This document shows, piece after piece, positions 44,533 to 52,053 of a DNA stretch of 64,000 bases. The first letter of the stretch is position 1. Each line of letters begins with the position of its first letter. Location: the NCBI RefSeq assembly GCF_001279585.1, contig NZ_LGEC01000076.1:21261-85260 (forward strand), in the 5' to 3' direction. A model generated the notes under the pieces. The model saw only the letters and a list, made by a program, of their open reading frames with translations. It did not search any database and was not told where the DNA came from. The stretch comes from Nocardiopsis sp. NRRL B-16309 (GTDB taxonomy: Bacteria; Actinomycetota; Actinomycetes; Streptosporangiales; Streptosporangiaceae). The translations under genes were made by a program, and so were the position numbers.

Positions 44533-44838
44533 ATGTCGGCACTGTCGAGCGCCGTGTGCACGACCGCAGGCCTGATCGGCGGCTACTCGGTGGCGCGTGC
44601 CACCGGCAACCGGCCACTGGGCGGGGCCGTCCTGGCCGTGTGCGGTGTGGCGGCCGTCGAGACCTGCCGCCGCCGCTCGGGCCTGGGACCGGCGCTGGCC
44701 CTCGGGAGCGTGTACGTCGGGGCCTTCGGGCTGTCGCACCCGCTGGCGAAGAAGATCGGCGCCTGGCCCGCCGTGCTGGGGGTGACGGCGGCGACGGCCG
44801 CCGTCGCGGTCGCCTCGGCCGACCGCGGGGACGACTGA
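44533..44838 (+). CDS. small hydrophobic membrane protein
   Basis: A 101-residue protein with about three hydrophobic segments (SSAVCTTAGLIGGYSVA, GGAVLAVCGVAAVETC, VLGVTAATAAVAVASA) separated by short polar loops (CRRRSGLGPALALGSVYVG). No family known to me. Start after GAGGGGAG. It diverges from the SPFH operon and lies immediately before the tandem repeats that follow the CBS gene. Confidence 0.6.
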   Translation: MSALSSAVCTTAGLIGGYSVARATGNRPLGGAVLAVCGVAAVETCRRRSGLGPALALGSVYVGAFGLSHPLAKKIGAWPAVLGVTAATAAVAVASADRGDD

Positions 44839-44930
44839 GGACTCAGCCGACCGGGAGGTGCTGAGGGACCCAGCTGACCGGTGGGACGGCTGAAAGCTCA
44901 ACCGGGCGGGGATGCCGGGGCCTCCGCCGC

Positions 44931-45130
44931 GTCGACCGTGAATGCAGGCCTCCAGCCGGGCGAAGGACGTCCGAAGGCTCAGCTTCCGTCGACGGTGGAT
45001 ACAGGCGTCCAGCCGGGCGAAGGATACCGGGGCCTCAGCTCCGTCGACCGTGAATGCAGGCCTCCAGCCGCGCCGGAGACCTTCGCGGGCTCAGCCGCCC
45101 CCACCGTGGATGTAGGCCTCCAGCTGGGCG
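44931..45130. repeat. tandem copies of the CBS-gene 3' end, about 56-bp period
   Basis: Four units begin at 44931, 44988, 45043 and 45099 (spacings 57, 55 and 56). Each contains a version of GTGGATACAGGCCTCCAGC. On the minus strand the unit at 45099 is the real C-terminal coding end (AQLEAYIHGGGG, stop at 45091-45093); the other three, beyond the stop, read RLEACIHGRRS-stop, RLDACIHRRRK and RLEACIHGRRG. They are duplicated gene tails, each with part of the stop region, now non-coding. Confidence 0.85.
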
Positions 45131-45525
45131 CGGTCGTCCTCCAGGACCCGAAGCCGGCTCTTGACCACGTCGCCGATACTGACGATGCCGACCAGGCGGC
45201 CCTCGGACAGGACGGGCACGTGTCGGAATCGGCGCAGGGTCATGGCCTCGCTGACGTCCTCGACCGTGTCGTCGGTGGTGCAGGTGTGGACGTCGGCGGT
45301 CATGATCTCGGCGACGGGGGCCGTGAGCAGGACGGTACCGGCCCGTTCCAGCCCGCGCACGACGTCGCGCTCGGAGACGATGCCCACGAGGGCGTCCCCC
45401 TCGGCGACGGCGACCGCGCCGATGTTGTGTCTGGCGAGCTCGGTGAGCAACTGCGCGACGGTCGCCTCCGGCGGAACCGTCACCACGTCGGAGCCCTTCG
45501 ATCGCAGGATCGAGGCAATCAGCAT
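45091..45525 (-). CDS. two-CBS-domain protein
   Basis: A 144-residue protein made of two CBS motifs, residues about 1-60 (VTVPPEATVAQLLTELARHN, AVAEGDALVGIVSERDVVRG) and 72-128 (HVPVLSEGRLVGIVSIGDVV). Pairs of CBS domains bind adenine nucleotides; stand-alone proteins like this are common in actinomycetes and often stress- or dormancy-linked. The ATG at 45525 follows GGAAGGTGG. The last residues are the template of the tandem array downstream of the gene. Confidence 0.88.
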   Translation of the reverse strand: MLIASILRSKGSDVVTVPPEATVAQLLTELARHNIGAVAVAEGDALVGIVSERDVVRGLERAGTVLLTAPVAEIMTADVHTCTTDDTVEDVSEAMTLRRFRHVPVLSEGRLVGIVSIGDVVKSRLRVLEDDRAQLEAYIHGGGG

Positions 45526-45597
45526 GCGTCCACCTTCCACCGGCACGTCGGTGCCGAAGGGATTACCCGCTCCCCGACACGCCCAACCACAGGTGTG

Positions 45598-45626
45598 GAC
45601 CACCCGGGCCGACGGCCCGGGTGGTC
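45598..45626. terminator. hairpin at the end of the decayed toxin copy
   Basis: A perfect 13-bp stem GACCACCCGGGCC with its complement around GAC, overlapping the former stop codon of the pseudogene that ends at 45625. Confidence 0.75.
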
Positions 45627-45950
45627 AGCCGCCCTCGGTCCAGTACCGGGTGAGCCGGTCGACCGCTTCCTCCCTCGTCATTCCCGCGACTTCGGCTTCG
45701 GGAAGGCCGACCTTCGAGATGAGCAGGTGGACGAGGTCCGCGGGCAGAGCCTCCGAGGGCGGTGGGGGTACTCCCCGGTCGGGAAGAACCCCGTCCCGAG
45801 CACACGCCCAGAACGTGGCTTCGTCGACGTCGAGTTGGGAGTTGGTCCCGGAGGATATGCGCCCACATCCCCCTGCCGTAGTCGGTCCGGCCCGTCGGCC
45901 CGGGATACCCGGGTCCGCGGGATCCGGCCGTCAGGCAGGCCCAGCTCGTA
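45625..45950 (-). pseudogene. decayed second copy of the toxin gene
   Basis: The 3' two-thirds of a gene homologous to the toxin at 46132-46561. Read in three frames: YELGLPDGRIPRTRVSRADG; then RTDYGRGMWAHILRDQ; then LDVDEATFWACARDGVLPDR through GLPEAEVAGMTREEAVDRL and a stop at 45625-45627. It has two frameshifts: one extra base near 45890-45905 and a 7-base tandem duplication (CCAACTC twice, 45832-45845). The antitoxin gene and the first 36 toxin codons are missing; a copy of the TA operator region (45948-45976) abuts the toxin remnant directly. Confidence 0.8.
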
Positions 45951-46001
45951 CGTGGGACGTCAAGTACGTCACGTACTTCCGCTGGTGCCGCGCACAAGGC
46001 A

Positions 46002-46031
46002 GTGGCGGCCCGGTGGACACCGGGCCGCCAC
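46002..46031. terminator. hairpin upstream of the decayed toxin copy
   Basis: A perfect 13-bp stem (GTGGCGGCCCGGT with its complement) and GGAC loop between the intact-antitoxin locus and the decayed copy. It can end transcription of the frameshifted toxin gene, 100 bases past its stop. Confidence 0.75.
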
Positions 46032-46131
46032 GTCTCACGCCGCTGCTCCCCCACTGGGGCCGCGGCGACCGCCCGTGATACTGGCGCAGTGCACTTACTC
46101 GGGAGGCGCGGTATTCCCCGAGCCACCCGTC

Positions 46132-46561
46132 TCAGTCGTCCCCGGTCCAGTGCCGTTGGAGCCTGCCGACCGCCTCCTCCTTGCTCATCCCCGCGATCTC
46201 GGTCTCATCGAGACCGAGCTTGGAGATCAACAGGTAGACGAGATCAGCGGGCAGAGCCTCCGAGGGCGGTGGGGGTACTCCCCGGTCGGGAAGAACCCCG
46301 TCCCGAGCACACGCCCAGAACGTGGCTTCGTCGACGTCGAGTTGGTTGGTCCCGGAGGATATGCGCCCACATCCCCCTGCCGTAGTCGGTCCGATCCACA
46401 GGCCAGGACACCCGCGTCCTCAGAATCCGACCATCCGGCAGATGCAGTTCGTAGGTCAGGTGATGGGTGCCTGTGCCTCCGCGGGCGTTTCGTACCCGAC
46501 GCCACCCTTCCGTCTTGCAGAAGCGGTCGTGATGCGCGCGTGTGGGTCGCGGCCAGGTCAC
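46132..46561 (-). pseudogene. frameshifted toxin gene, second gene of a toxin-antitoxin operon
   Basis: The GTG start (46561) overlaps the antitoxin stop by four bases (GTGA). Reading begins MTWPRPTRAHHDRFCKTEGW, passes RGMWAHILRDQ, then hits a 4-base tandem duplication (CCAA twice, 46342-46349) and shifts into PTRRRRSHVLGV, stopping at 46244. Removing four bases restores a 141-residue protein with LDVDEATFWACARDGVLPDR and GMSKEEAVGRLQRHWTGDD, as in actinomycete proteins annotated as cytotoxic translational repressors of TA systems. The decayed neighbour has a related insertion at the same codon. It is either inactive or expressed by frameshifting. Confidence 0.8.
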
Positions 46562-46974
46562 CGCGCCTTCCCCACCAGCCAGTCGCGCAGCTGCTCATCG
46601 TCGCTGAGACTGATCAACTGGACGAGACCCCAGTTCTCGCGATGGTTGGGCGCGTCCAGCAGGTGGTCCTGCCAGTCCTCCGCGTACTCTCGCAGGGCAT
46701 CGACCATTTCGGTGAGGGCCTCCTCGAAGGAGGCTCCGTCCGCGGCAACAGGTAGTCCTGGAATGAAGACGGACCAGCCTTCGGCCTCAGGTACCACCTG
46801 CGCACGCGACAAAGTGACTGTCGCAAGGTAGTGGCGCAGTCTCTCAACGTCCACAACGGCGGTTCTGGCCGACTCACGGCGTACTGTGGCGACCCGACCG
46901 CTCTCCGCCGCGTCCAGGAGTGCCTTGAGGTGCGTGCGGGCTTCGGTGTAGCTGTCGTAGTGCACGGTCGTCAT
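46558..46974 (-). CDS. antitoxin: Phd/YefM-like N-terminus with HicB-like C-terminus
   Basis: A 138-residue protein. Residues 1-52 follow the Phd/YefM pattern (YTEARTHLKALLDAAESGRV, then TVRRESARTAVVDVERLRHY), which binds DNA and the operator. Residues about 58-100 resemble HicB (EGWSVFIPGLPVAADGASFE, EALTEMVDALREYAE). It should neutralise the downstream toxin and repress its own promoter. Start at 46974 after GGAGGT. Its stop overlaps the toxin start. The gene looks intact although the toxin is frameshifted. Confidence 0.75.
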   Translation of the reverse strand: MTTVHYDSYTEARTHLKALLDAAESGRVATVRRESARTAVVDVERLRHYLATVTLSRAQVVPEAEGWSVFIPGLPVAADGASFEEALTEMVDALREYAEDWQDHLLDAPNHRENWGLVQLISLSDDEQLRDWLVGKAR

Positions 46975-47022
46975 GGCGGTACCTCCATCGGGGCGTGCTC
47001 CCAGCTTGCCACCGGCAGACAC

Positions 47023-47044
47023 GTACGTCAAGTACGCGACGTAC
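47023..47044 (-). promoter_or_regulatory. candidate autoregulatory operator of the toxin-antitoxin operon
   Basis: Inverted arms GTACGTC and GACGTAC separated by eight bases, with a further GTAC in the centre, 49 bases upstream of the antitoxin start. A near copy (ACGTCAAGTACG followed after two bases by ACGTAC) lies at 45957-45976, upstream of the decayed toxin copy. Conservation at both loci supports a functional operator. Confidence 0.6.
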
Positions 47045-47091
47045 CTGCACTGTCGAGGAGTCGCACCGAGGCCGCGCGTGGCTCACCGGTC

Positions 47092-47131
47092 CTGGAGCGA
47101 GGTCCCGGGTGACAGCGGGCCCCCGCTCCAG
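47092..47131 (-). terminator. candidate nrdJ terminator
   Basis: Outer arms CTGGAGCG and CGCTCCAG (8 bp, perfect) with inner GC-rich pairing, starting 27 bases past the nrdJ stop codon. Confidence 0.55.
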
Positions 47132-47157
47132 TGCGGCCTACCGGAAAACGCCCGTGA

Positions 47158-49992
47158 TCAGCTGCAGCCGCTGGTGGCGCCGCAGCCCTCGCAGGCGTAG
47201 CAGCTGCCCGAGGGCCGCATCTTGGTCCCGCACGTGACGCACAGCGGGGCGTCGGCGACGAAGCCCTGCGTGCTCTCCATCAGTTCGGCGGTGGAGTGCG
47301 CCTCGGTCGGCTTGGCCTGGACCTCGCTCTCCCGCGCGGCCGGTGCCGCGGCCTCGGCCCCGTGGGTGGCCGCCGACTGCGCGTAGGACTCCACCTGGGT
47401 GGCGACCTGGGCCGGGTCCTCGCCCGCGACCTGGGCCTGGCGCTCGGCGGCCGAGAGCACGCCCAGCGCCGCGCGCTCCTCGTAGGGCAGGTGGTCCAGG
47501 GCCAGACGGCGGAAGATGTAGTCCACCACGGACTGCGCCATGCGGATGTCCGGGTCGTCGGTCATGCCGGCCGGGTCGAAGCGCATGTTGGTGAACTTCT
47601 CCACGTAGGTCTCCAGCGGGACCCCGTACTGGAGGGCGATGGAGATGGCGATGGAGAACGCGTCCATGACGCCGGCCAGGGTCGAGCCCTGCTTGCCCAG
47701 CTTCATGAACACCTCGCCCAGGCCGTCGTCCGGGTAGGAGCCGGCGGTGATGTAGCCCTCGGCCCCGCCCACGGAGAACGAGGTGGTCTCGCTCGGGCGC
47801 TTCTTGGGCAGGCGGCGGCGGACCGGCCGGGCGACCTCGGCGGCCGCGGGCTCCTCGGCGTCCTTCGCGGTGCTCTCGGACTTGCTGATGGACAGCGGCT
47901 GGCCGACCTTGCAGTTGTCGCGGTAGACCGCGAGCGCCTTGAGGCCCAGCTTCCAGCCCTCGAAGTAGATGTGCTGGAAGTCCTCGACCGTGGCGTCCTC
48001 GGGCACGTTGACGGTCTTGGAGATCGCGCCGGACAGGAACGGCTGCACGGCCGCCATCATCCGCACGTGGCCCATGGGCTTGATGTAGCGGCGGCCCATG
48101 GCGCAGTCGAACACCTCGTAGTGCTCCGGGCGCAGGCTCGGGGCGTCGACGACGTGCCCGTGCTCGGACACGAACTCCACGATCGCCTCGGACTGCTCGT
48201 CCTGGTAGCCCAGGTTGGCCAGCGCGCGCGGGATGGCCTGGTTGACGATCTGCATGGAGCCGCCGCCGACGAGCTTCTTGAACTTGACCAGCGAGAAGTC
48301 CGGCTCGATACCGGTGGTGTCGCAGTCCATCATGAAGCCGATGGTGCCGGTGGGGGCGAGCAGGCTGGCCTGGGCGTTGCGCCAGCCGTTGCGCTCACCG
48401 ACCTTCAGGCACTCCGCCCACTCGCGGGTGGCGGCGGCGTGGATCGGCTCCTCCAGGGTGCCGACCGTGCGCAGGTCGTCGTTGGCCGCGGCGTGCTTGC
48501 GCATGACGCGCTTGTGCGCCTGCTCGTTGCGCTTGTAGCCGTCGTAGGGACCCACCACGCCCGCGACCTCGGCGCTGCGCCGGTAGGCGGTACCGGTCAT
48601 CAGCGAGGTGATCGCGGCGGCGACGGCCCGGCCGCCGTCGGAGTCGTAGGCGTGGCCGGTCGCCATGAGCAGGGCGCCCAGGTTCGCGTAGCCGATGCCC
48701 AGCTGGCGGTAGGCGCGGGTGGTGTCGCCGATCTTCTCGGTCGGGAAGTCGGCGAAGGTGATGGAGACGTCCATCGCCGTGATGACCAGCTCGGTGAGCC
48801 GGGTGAACCGCTCGACGTCGAAGGAGTCGTCCTCGCGCAGGAACTTCAGCAGGTTGATCGAGGCGAGGTTGCACGACGAGTCGTCCAGGCTCAGGTACTC
48901 CGAGCAGGGGTTGCTCGCGCTGATCCGGCCGGTCTCGGGGTTGGTGTGCCAGTCCTGGATGGTGCCGTCGTACTGGATGCCCGGGTCGGCGCACTCCCAG
49001 GCCGCCCTGGCCATCCGCTGGAACAGGTCCTTGGCGTCGACGGTGGCCACGACCTCGCCGGTGGTCCGGGAGGTCAGGCCGAACTCCGAGCCGGTCTCGA
49101 CGGCGCGCATGAAGGCGTCGGAGACCCGGACCGAGTTGTTGGCGTTCTGGTACTGGACGCTGAACATGTCGGCGCCGCCCAGGTCCACGTCGAACCCGGC
49201 GTCGCGCAGCGCCCGGATCTTGTGCTCCTCGCGCGACTTGGTCTCGACGAACTCCTCGATGTCGGGGTGGTCGACGTCCAGGACGACCATCTTGGCCGCG
49301 CGGCGGGTGGCGCCGCCGGACTTGATGGTCCCGGCGGAGGCGTCGGCGCCGCGCATGAAGGAGACCGGGCCGGAGGCGGTGCCGCCGGAGGAGAGCAGTT
49401 CCTTGCTGGAGCGGATGCGCGAGAGGTTCACACCCGCGCCGGAGCCGCCCTTGAAGATGATCCCCTCCTCCTTGTACCAGTCGAGGATCGACTCCATGGT
49501 GTCATCGACGGAGAGGATGAAACAGGCGCTGACCTGCTGGGACGAGGCCGTACCGACGTTGAACCACACCGGCGAGTTGAAGCTGAAGAGCTGGTTGGCG
49601 AGCGCGTACTTGAGCTCGTGGTCGAAGATCTCAGCGTCCTCGTCGGTGGCGAAGTAGCCCTGCTCGACGGCGGTACGCGTGTACATGCCCACGACCCGGT
49701 CCACGAGCTGCTTGAGGCTCCACTCTCGCTCGGGGGTGCCCACGGCGCCGCGGAAGTACTTGCTGGTGACGATCTGTGTGGCGTTCATCGACCAGGTGGT
49801 GGGGAACTCCACGCCGCGCTGCTCGAAGTTGACCGTGCCGTCGCGCCAGTTCGTCATCACGACGTCGCGGCGCTCCCAGGTGAGGGAGTCGTAGGGGTGC
49901 ACTCCGGGGGTGGTGAAGATGCGCTTCATCTTCAGCCCCTTGCGGCTCCCCTTGCCCTTGCGTCCCGTTGGTCCACTGGTGGTTTCCGTCAT
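47158..49992 (-). CDS. nrdJ: vitamin B12-dependent ribonucleotide reductase, class II
   Basis: A 944-residue adenosylcobalamin-dependent reductase that makes deoxynucleotides with or without oxygen. Recognisable segments: SPVWFNVGTASSQQVSACFI, FKGGSGAGVNLSRIRSSKEL, the active-site NPCSEYLSLDDSSCNLASIN, and APTGTIGFMMDCDTTGIEPD. The C-terminus carries a zinc-ribbon-like tail, CVTCGTKMRPSGSCYACEGC, with redox Cys pairs. Start at 49992 by homology. It follows nrdR by 136 bases on the same strand, as in Streptomyces, and is probably repressed by NrdR from the paired boxes upstream. Confidence 0.95.
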   Translation of the reverse strand: MTETTSGPTGRKGKGSRKGLKMKRIFTTPGVHPYDSLTWERRDVVMTNWRDGTVNFEQRGVEFPTTWSMNATQIVTSKYFRGAVGTPEREWSLKQLVDRVVGMYTRTAVEQGYFATDEDAEIFDHELKYALANQLFSFNSPVWFNVGTASSQQVSACFILSVDDTMESILDWYKEEGIIFKGGSGAGVNLSRIRSSKELLSSGGTASGPVSFMRGADASAGTIKSGGATRRAAKMVVLDVDHPDIEEFVETKSREEHKIRALRDAGFDVDLGGADMFSVQYQNANNSVRVSDAFMRAVETGSEFGLTSRTTGEVVATVDAKDLFQRMARAAWECADPGIQYDGTIQDWHTNPETGRISASNPCSEYLSLDDSSCNLASINLLKFLREDDSFDVERFTRLTELVITAMDVSITFADFPTEKIGDTTRAYRQLGIGYANLGALLMATGHAYDSDGGRAVAAAITSLMTGTAYRRSAEVAGVVGPYDGYKRNEQAHKRVMRKHAAANDDLRTVGTLEEPIHAAATREWAECLKVGERNGWRNAQASLLAPTGTIGFMMDCDTTGIEPDFSLVKFKKLVGGGSMQIVNQAIPRALANLGYQDEQSEAIVEFVSEHGHVVDAPSLRPEHYEVFDCAMGRRYIKPMGHVRMMAAVQPFLSGAISKTVNVPEDATVEDFQHIYFEGWKLGLKALAVYRDNCKVGQPLSISKSESTAKDAEEPAAAEVARPVRRRLPKKRPSETTSFSVGGAEGYITAGSYPDDGLGEVFMKLGKQGSTLAGVMDAFSIAISIALQYGVPLETYVEKFTNMRFDPAGMTDDPDIRMAQSVVDYIFRRLALDHLPYEERAALGVLSAAERQAQVAGEDPAQVATQVESYAQSAATHGAEAAAPAARESEVQAKPTEAHSTAELMESTQGFVADAPLCVTCGTKMRPSGSCYACEGCGATSGCS

Positions 49993-50128
49993 TGCGGCAG
50001 TTCCCCTGAAAGCTTCGTGAGCACGGTCGGTGCGGCCGTGCGCTGCGTTGTGGGTGACGAGTCGCCCGCGGGATGGCAGGGCCACCCGCGGGGCTGTGGT
50101 GCGTGGCCGTCGCGCGGACGGCGGAGGG

Positions 50129-50611
50129 TCAGGGGGCGGCGGCCGCGTCGGACCGGGAGTCCGCCTCGCGGTCGGCACGCAGACTGGCGATCTCCGCCTC
50201 GAAGTCGGCGAGGCTCTCGAACCCGCGGTACACACTGGCGAAGTGCAGGTAGGCGACCTCGTCCAGGTCCCGCATCGGCCCGAGGATGGCCAGGCCGATC
50301 TCGTGGGCCGGGACCTCGGCGACACCCCGCCCGCGGATCTCCTCCTCGACCTTCTGGCCGAGTTTGGCGAGGGCGTCCTCGGAGACGGGCCGGCCCTGGC
50401 ACGCCCGGCGTACCCCGGCGATGATCTTGGTGCGGCTGAAGGGTTCGGTGACCCCGGAGCGCTTGGCGACCATCAGAAGGACGGTCTCCTGGGTGGTGAA
50501 GCGGCGTTCGCACACCGGGCAGGAGCGGCGGCGGCGGATGGCCGCGCCGTCGTCGGTGGACCTGCTGTCGATCACCCTGGTGTCCGGATGGCGGCAGAAC
50601 GGACAGTGCAT
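50129..50611 (-). CDS. nrdR: ribonucleotide reductase regulator NrdR
   Basis: A 160-residue repressor. An N-terminal zinc ribbon (Cys3, Cys6, Cys31, Cys34: MHCPFCRHPDTRV, RRSCPVCERRFTT) is followed by an ATP-cone domain (about 46-136, VAKRSGVTEPFSRTKIIAGV) that senses ATP/dATP. The acidic, Ala-rich tail is typical of actinobacteria. It should repress its own operon with nrdJ and other nrd genes. Two inverted box-like sites lie 47-95 bases upstream of its start. Confidence 0.95.
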   Translation of the reverse strand: MHCPFCRHPDTRVIDSRSTDDGAAIRRRRSCPVCERRFTTQETVLLMVAKRSGVTEPFSRTKIIAGVRRACQGRPVSEDALAKLGQKVEEEIRGRGVAEVPAHEIGLAILGPMRDLDEVAYLHFASVYRGFESLADFEAEIASLRADREADSRSDAAAAP

Positions 50612-50657
50612 CCTGCTTCACCTGCCTTCCCTCGCCGACAACCCGTACCTCTACTAA

Positions 50658-50706
50658 ACCACAACTTCTGGACAAGCGCCCCAACAGCCGCACCAGATGT
50701 TGTGGT
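50658..50706 (-). promoter_or_regulatory. paired NrdR-box-like sites
   Basis: ACCACAACTTCTGG (50658-50671) and CCAGATGTTGTGGT (50693-50706) are inverted copies of one 14-mer with one difference, their centres 35 bases apart, i.e. about three helical turns. Position, pairing and the CCACAAC-N-TCTGG form fit NrdR operators of actinobacteria. Confidence 0.75.
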
Positions 50707-51107
50707 CGAACCTAGACCCCAGCGGACACGCCCGCAACCCTGCCGAGCGCGTGTCCGCGCACACGGCGAAGGCCGCCGCACGGAGGCGCGGCCGAGGTGG
50801 CACGGAGAGTGGGGACGGGGGTTGCGGACCGCCCCCCAGGGGCGTTCGGCACCTCCGCAAGGATAGCGGCGACGGCGGCCGCGCCCCACGTGACACGGCG
50901 CCGCCGCACGGCCGGAACGCCCGGCGGACCAGGGGTTCCCGCCCGCGCGGGCCGGGGTGGAGACGAGTCCCACACCGTGCGGCGGGCCGGCCGGCGGGGA
51001 CCCGGTCGGTTCATTCCGGGGGCGCGGCGGGGCGAACGCGTGTAGACACGTAAGTCGAGGACGGAATTGGGCCGCTAATAGCCCATCGGAAGGAATGGCC
51101 CACAGAC

Positions 51108-51123
51108 TCGAACGCTTGTTTGA
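51108..51123 (+). promoter_or_regulatory. SOS (LexA) box upstream of lexA
   Basis: TCGAACGCTTGTTTGA differs from the actinobacterial LexA consensus TCGAAC-N4-GTTCGA at one position. It lies 146 bases upstream of the lexA start, consistent with autorepression from a long leader. Confidence 0.8.
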
Positions 51124-51268
51124 TATCACCGTACGCAACGACTAAAGTTGACCTTGATTTCACACCGGTTTCGCCATCACGTGGACCCCGGGTCGGCGCG
51201 ATCGCCCCGCCGGTGGTGGACACACGCAAGCAGGCCCTGACCGAACCGAATGCCGAGGAGGCCCGGCC

Positions 51269-51988
51269 GTGCCGGAGGACAATCCCGGAACCGTAGATTC
51301 CACCACCGTTCTGGCACCCGTGGGGGAATCGGGCGGGCCCGCGTCCGCGACCCCCAAACTCACCGCGCGCCAGCAGAGCGTCCTGAACTGCATCCAGCGT
51401 TACGTGCGCGAACGGGGTTTCCCGCCCTCCATCAGGGAAATCGGCGACGCGGTCGGCCTGTCCAGCCCGTCCAGCGTGGCGCACCAGCTCAAGGTGCTCC
51501 AGCGCAAGGGCTACCTGTACCGCGACCAGAACCGTCCGCGGGCCGTCGAGCTGCGCAGCCCCGGGTCGGCCACCGGTCGGACCGTGACCCCCGAGGACCT
51601 GGACCCCTCCCGCGCCGCCGCGGTGCCGCTGGTCGGCCGGATCGCCGCCGGCGGCCCCATCCTGGCCGAGGAGTCGATCGAGGACGTGCTCGCCCTCCCC
51701 CGGCAGCTCGTGGGCGAGGGACGGCTCTTCATGCTCACCGTGGTCGGCGACTCCATGGTCGACGCGGCCATCACCGACGGTGACCTCGTGGTCGTGCGCC
51801 AGCAGCCCGACGCCAACAACGGCGACATCGTGGCGGCCCTGCTGGACGACGAGGCGACGGTCAAGGTCCTGCGCCGCGACGCCGACGGCCACGCGTGGCT
51901 CATGCCCCGCAACGACGCCTACGAGCCGATCTCCGGTGACAACGCCACCATCCTCGGCAAGGTCGTCTCCGTGATGCGCAGGGTCTGA
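51269..51988 (+). CDS. lexA: SOS-response repressor LexA
   Basis: A 239-residue LexA. The winged HTH is at about 30-90 (GFPPSIREIGDAVGLSSPSS). The self-cleavage site is Ala127-Gly128 in VGRIAAGGPI; the catalytic dyad is Ser162 (VVGDSMVDAAI) and Lys199 (ATVKVLRR). GTG start at 51269 after GAGGAGG; a long N-terminal extension of about 28 residues is common in actinomycetes. It represses DNA-damage genes until RecA-stimulated self-cleavage. Confidence 0.95.
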   Translation: MPEDNPGTVDSTTVLAPVGESGGPASATPKLTARQQSVLNCIQRYVRERGFPPSIREIGDAVGLSSPSSVAHQLKVLQRKGYLYRDQNRPRAVELRSPGSATGRTVTPEDLDPSRAAAVPLVGRIAAGGPILAEESIEDVLALPRQLVGEGRLFMLTVVGDSMVDAAITDGDLVVVRQQPDANNGDIVAALLDDEATVKVLRRDADGHAWLMPRNDAYEPISGDNATILGKVVSVMRRV

Positions 51989-51994
51989 CCGACT

Positions 51995-52018
51995 CCCGGC
52001 CCGGCTTCCCGGGCCGGG
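51995..52018 (+). terminator. lexA terminator
   Basis: A perfect 10-bp stem CCCGGCCCGG/CCGGGCCGGG with CTTC loop, six bases past the lexA stop codon. Confidence 0.75.
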
Positions 52019-52053
52019 GTCGTCCGGCGGGTGCCGGCGGCTACCCTGAGCAC

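Larger units (their letters stand above)
50612..51268. other. divergent regulatory region of nrdR-nrdJ and lexA
   Basis: A 657-base region without genes. It contains the paired NrdR-box-like sites near the nrdR end and an SOS box near the lexA end. The middle (50750-51010) is very GC-rich with no structure I can support; the 110 bases after 51050 are AT-richer and probably hold the lexA promoter. Confidence 0.6.

Noticed and set aside
44931..45130. A possible CRISPR array
   Set aside because: The units are near-contiguous copies of a gene tail, without unique spacers of constant length and without cas genes.
47158..50611. A cobalamin riboswitch upstream of nrdJ or nrdR
   Set aside because: The 136-base spacer before nrdJ and the leader before nrdR show no B12-box-like sequence or suitable structure that I can see; NrdR sites explain the regulation.
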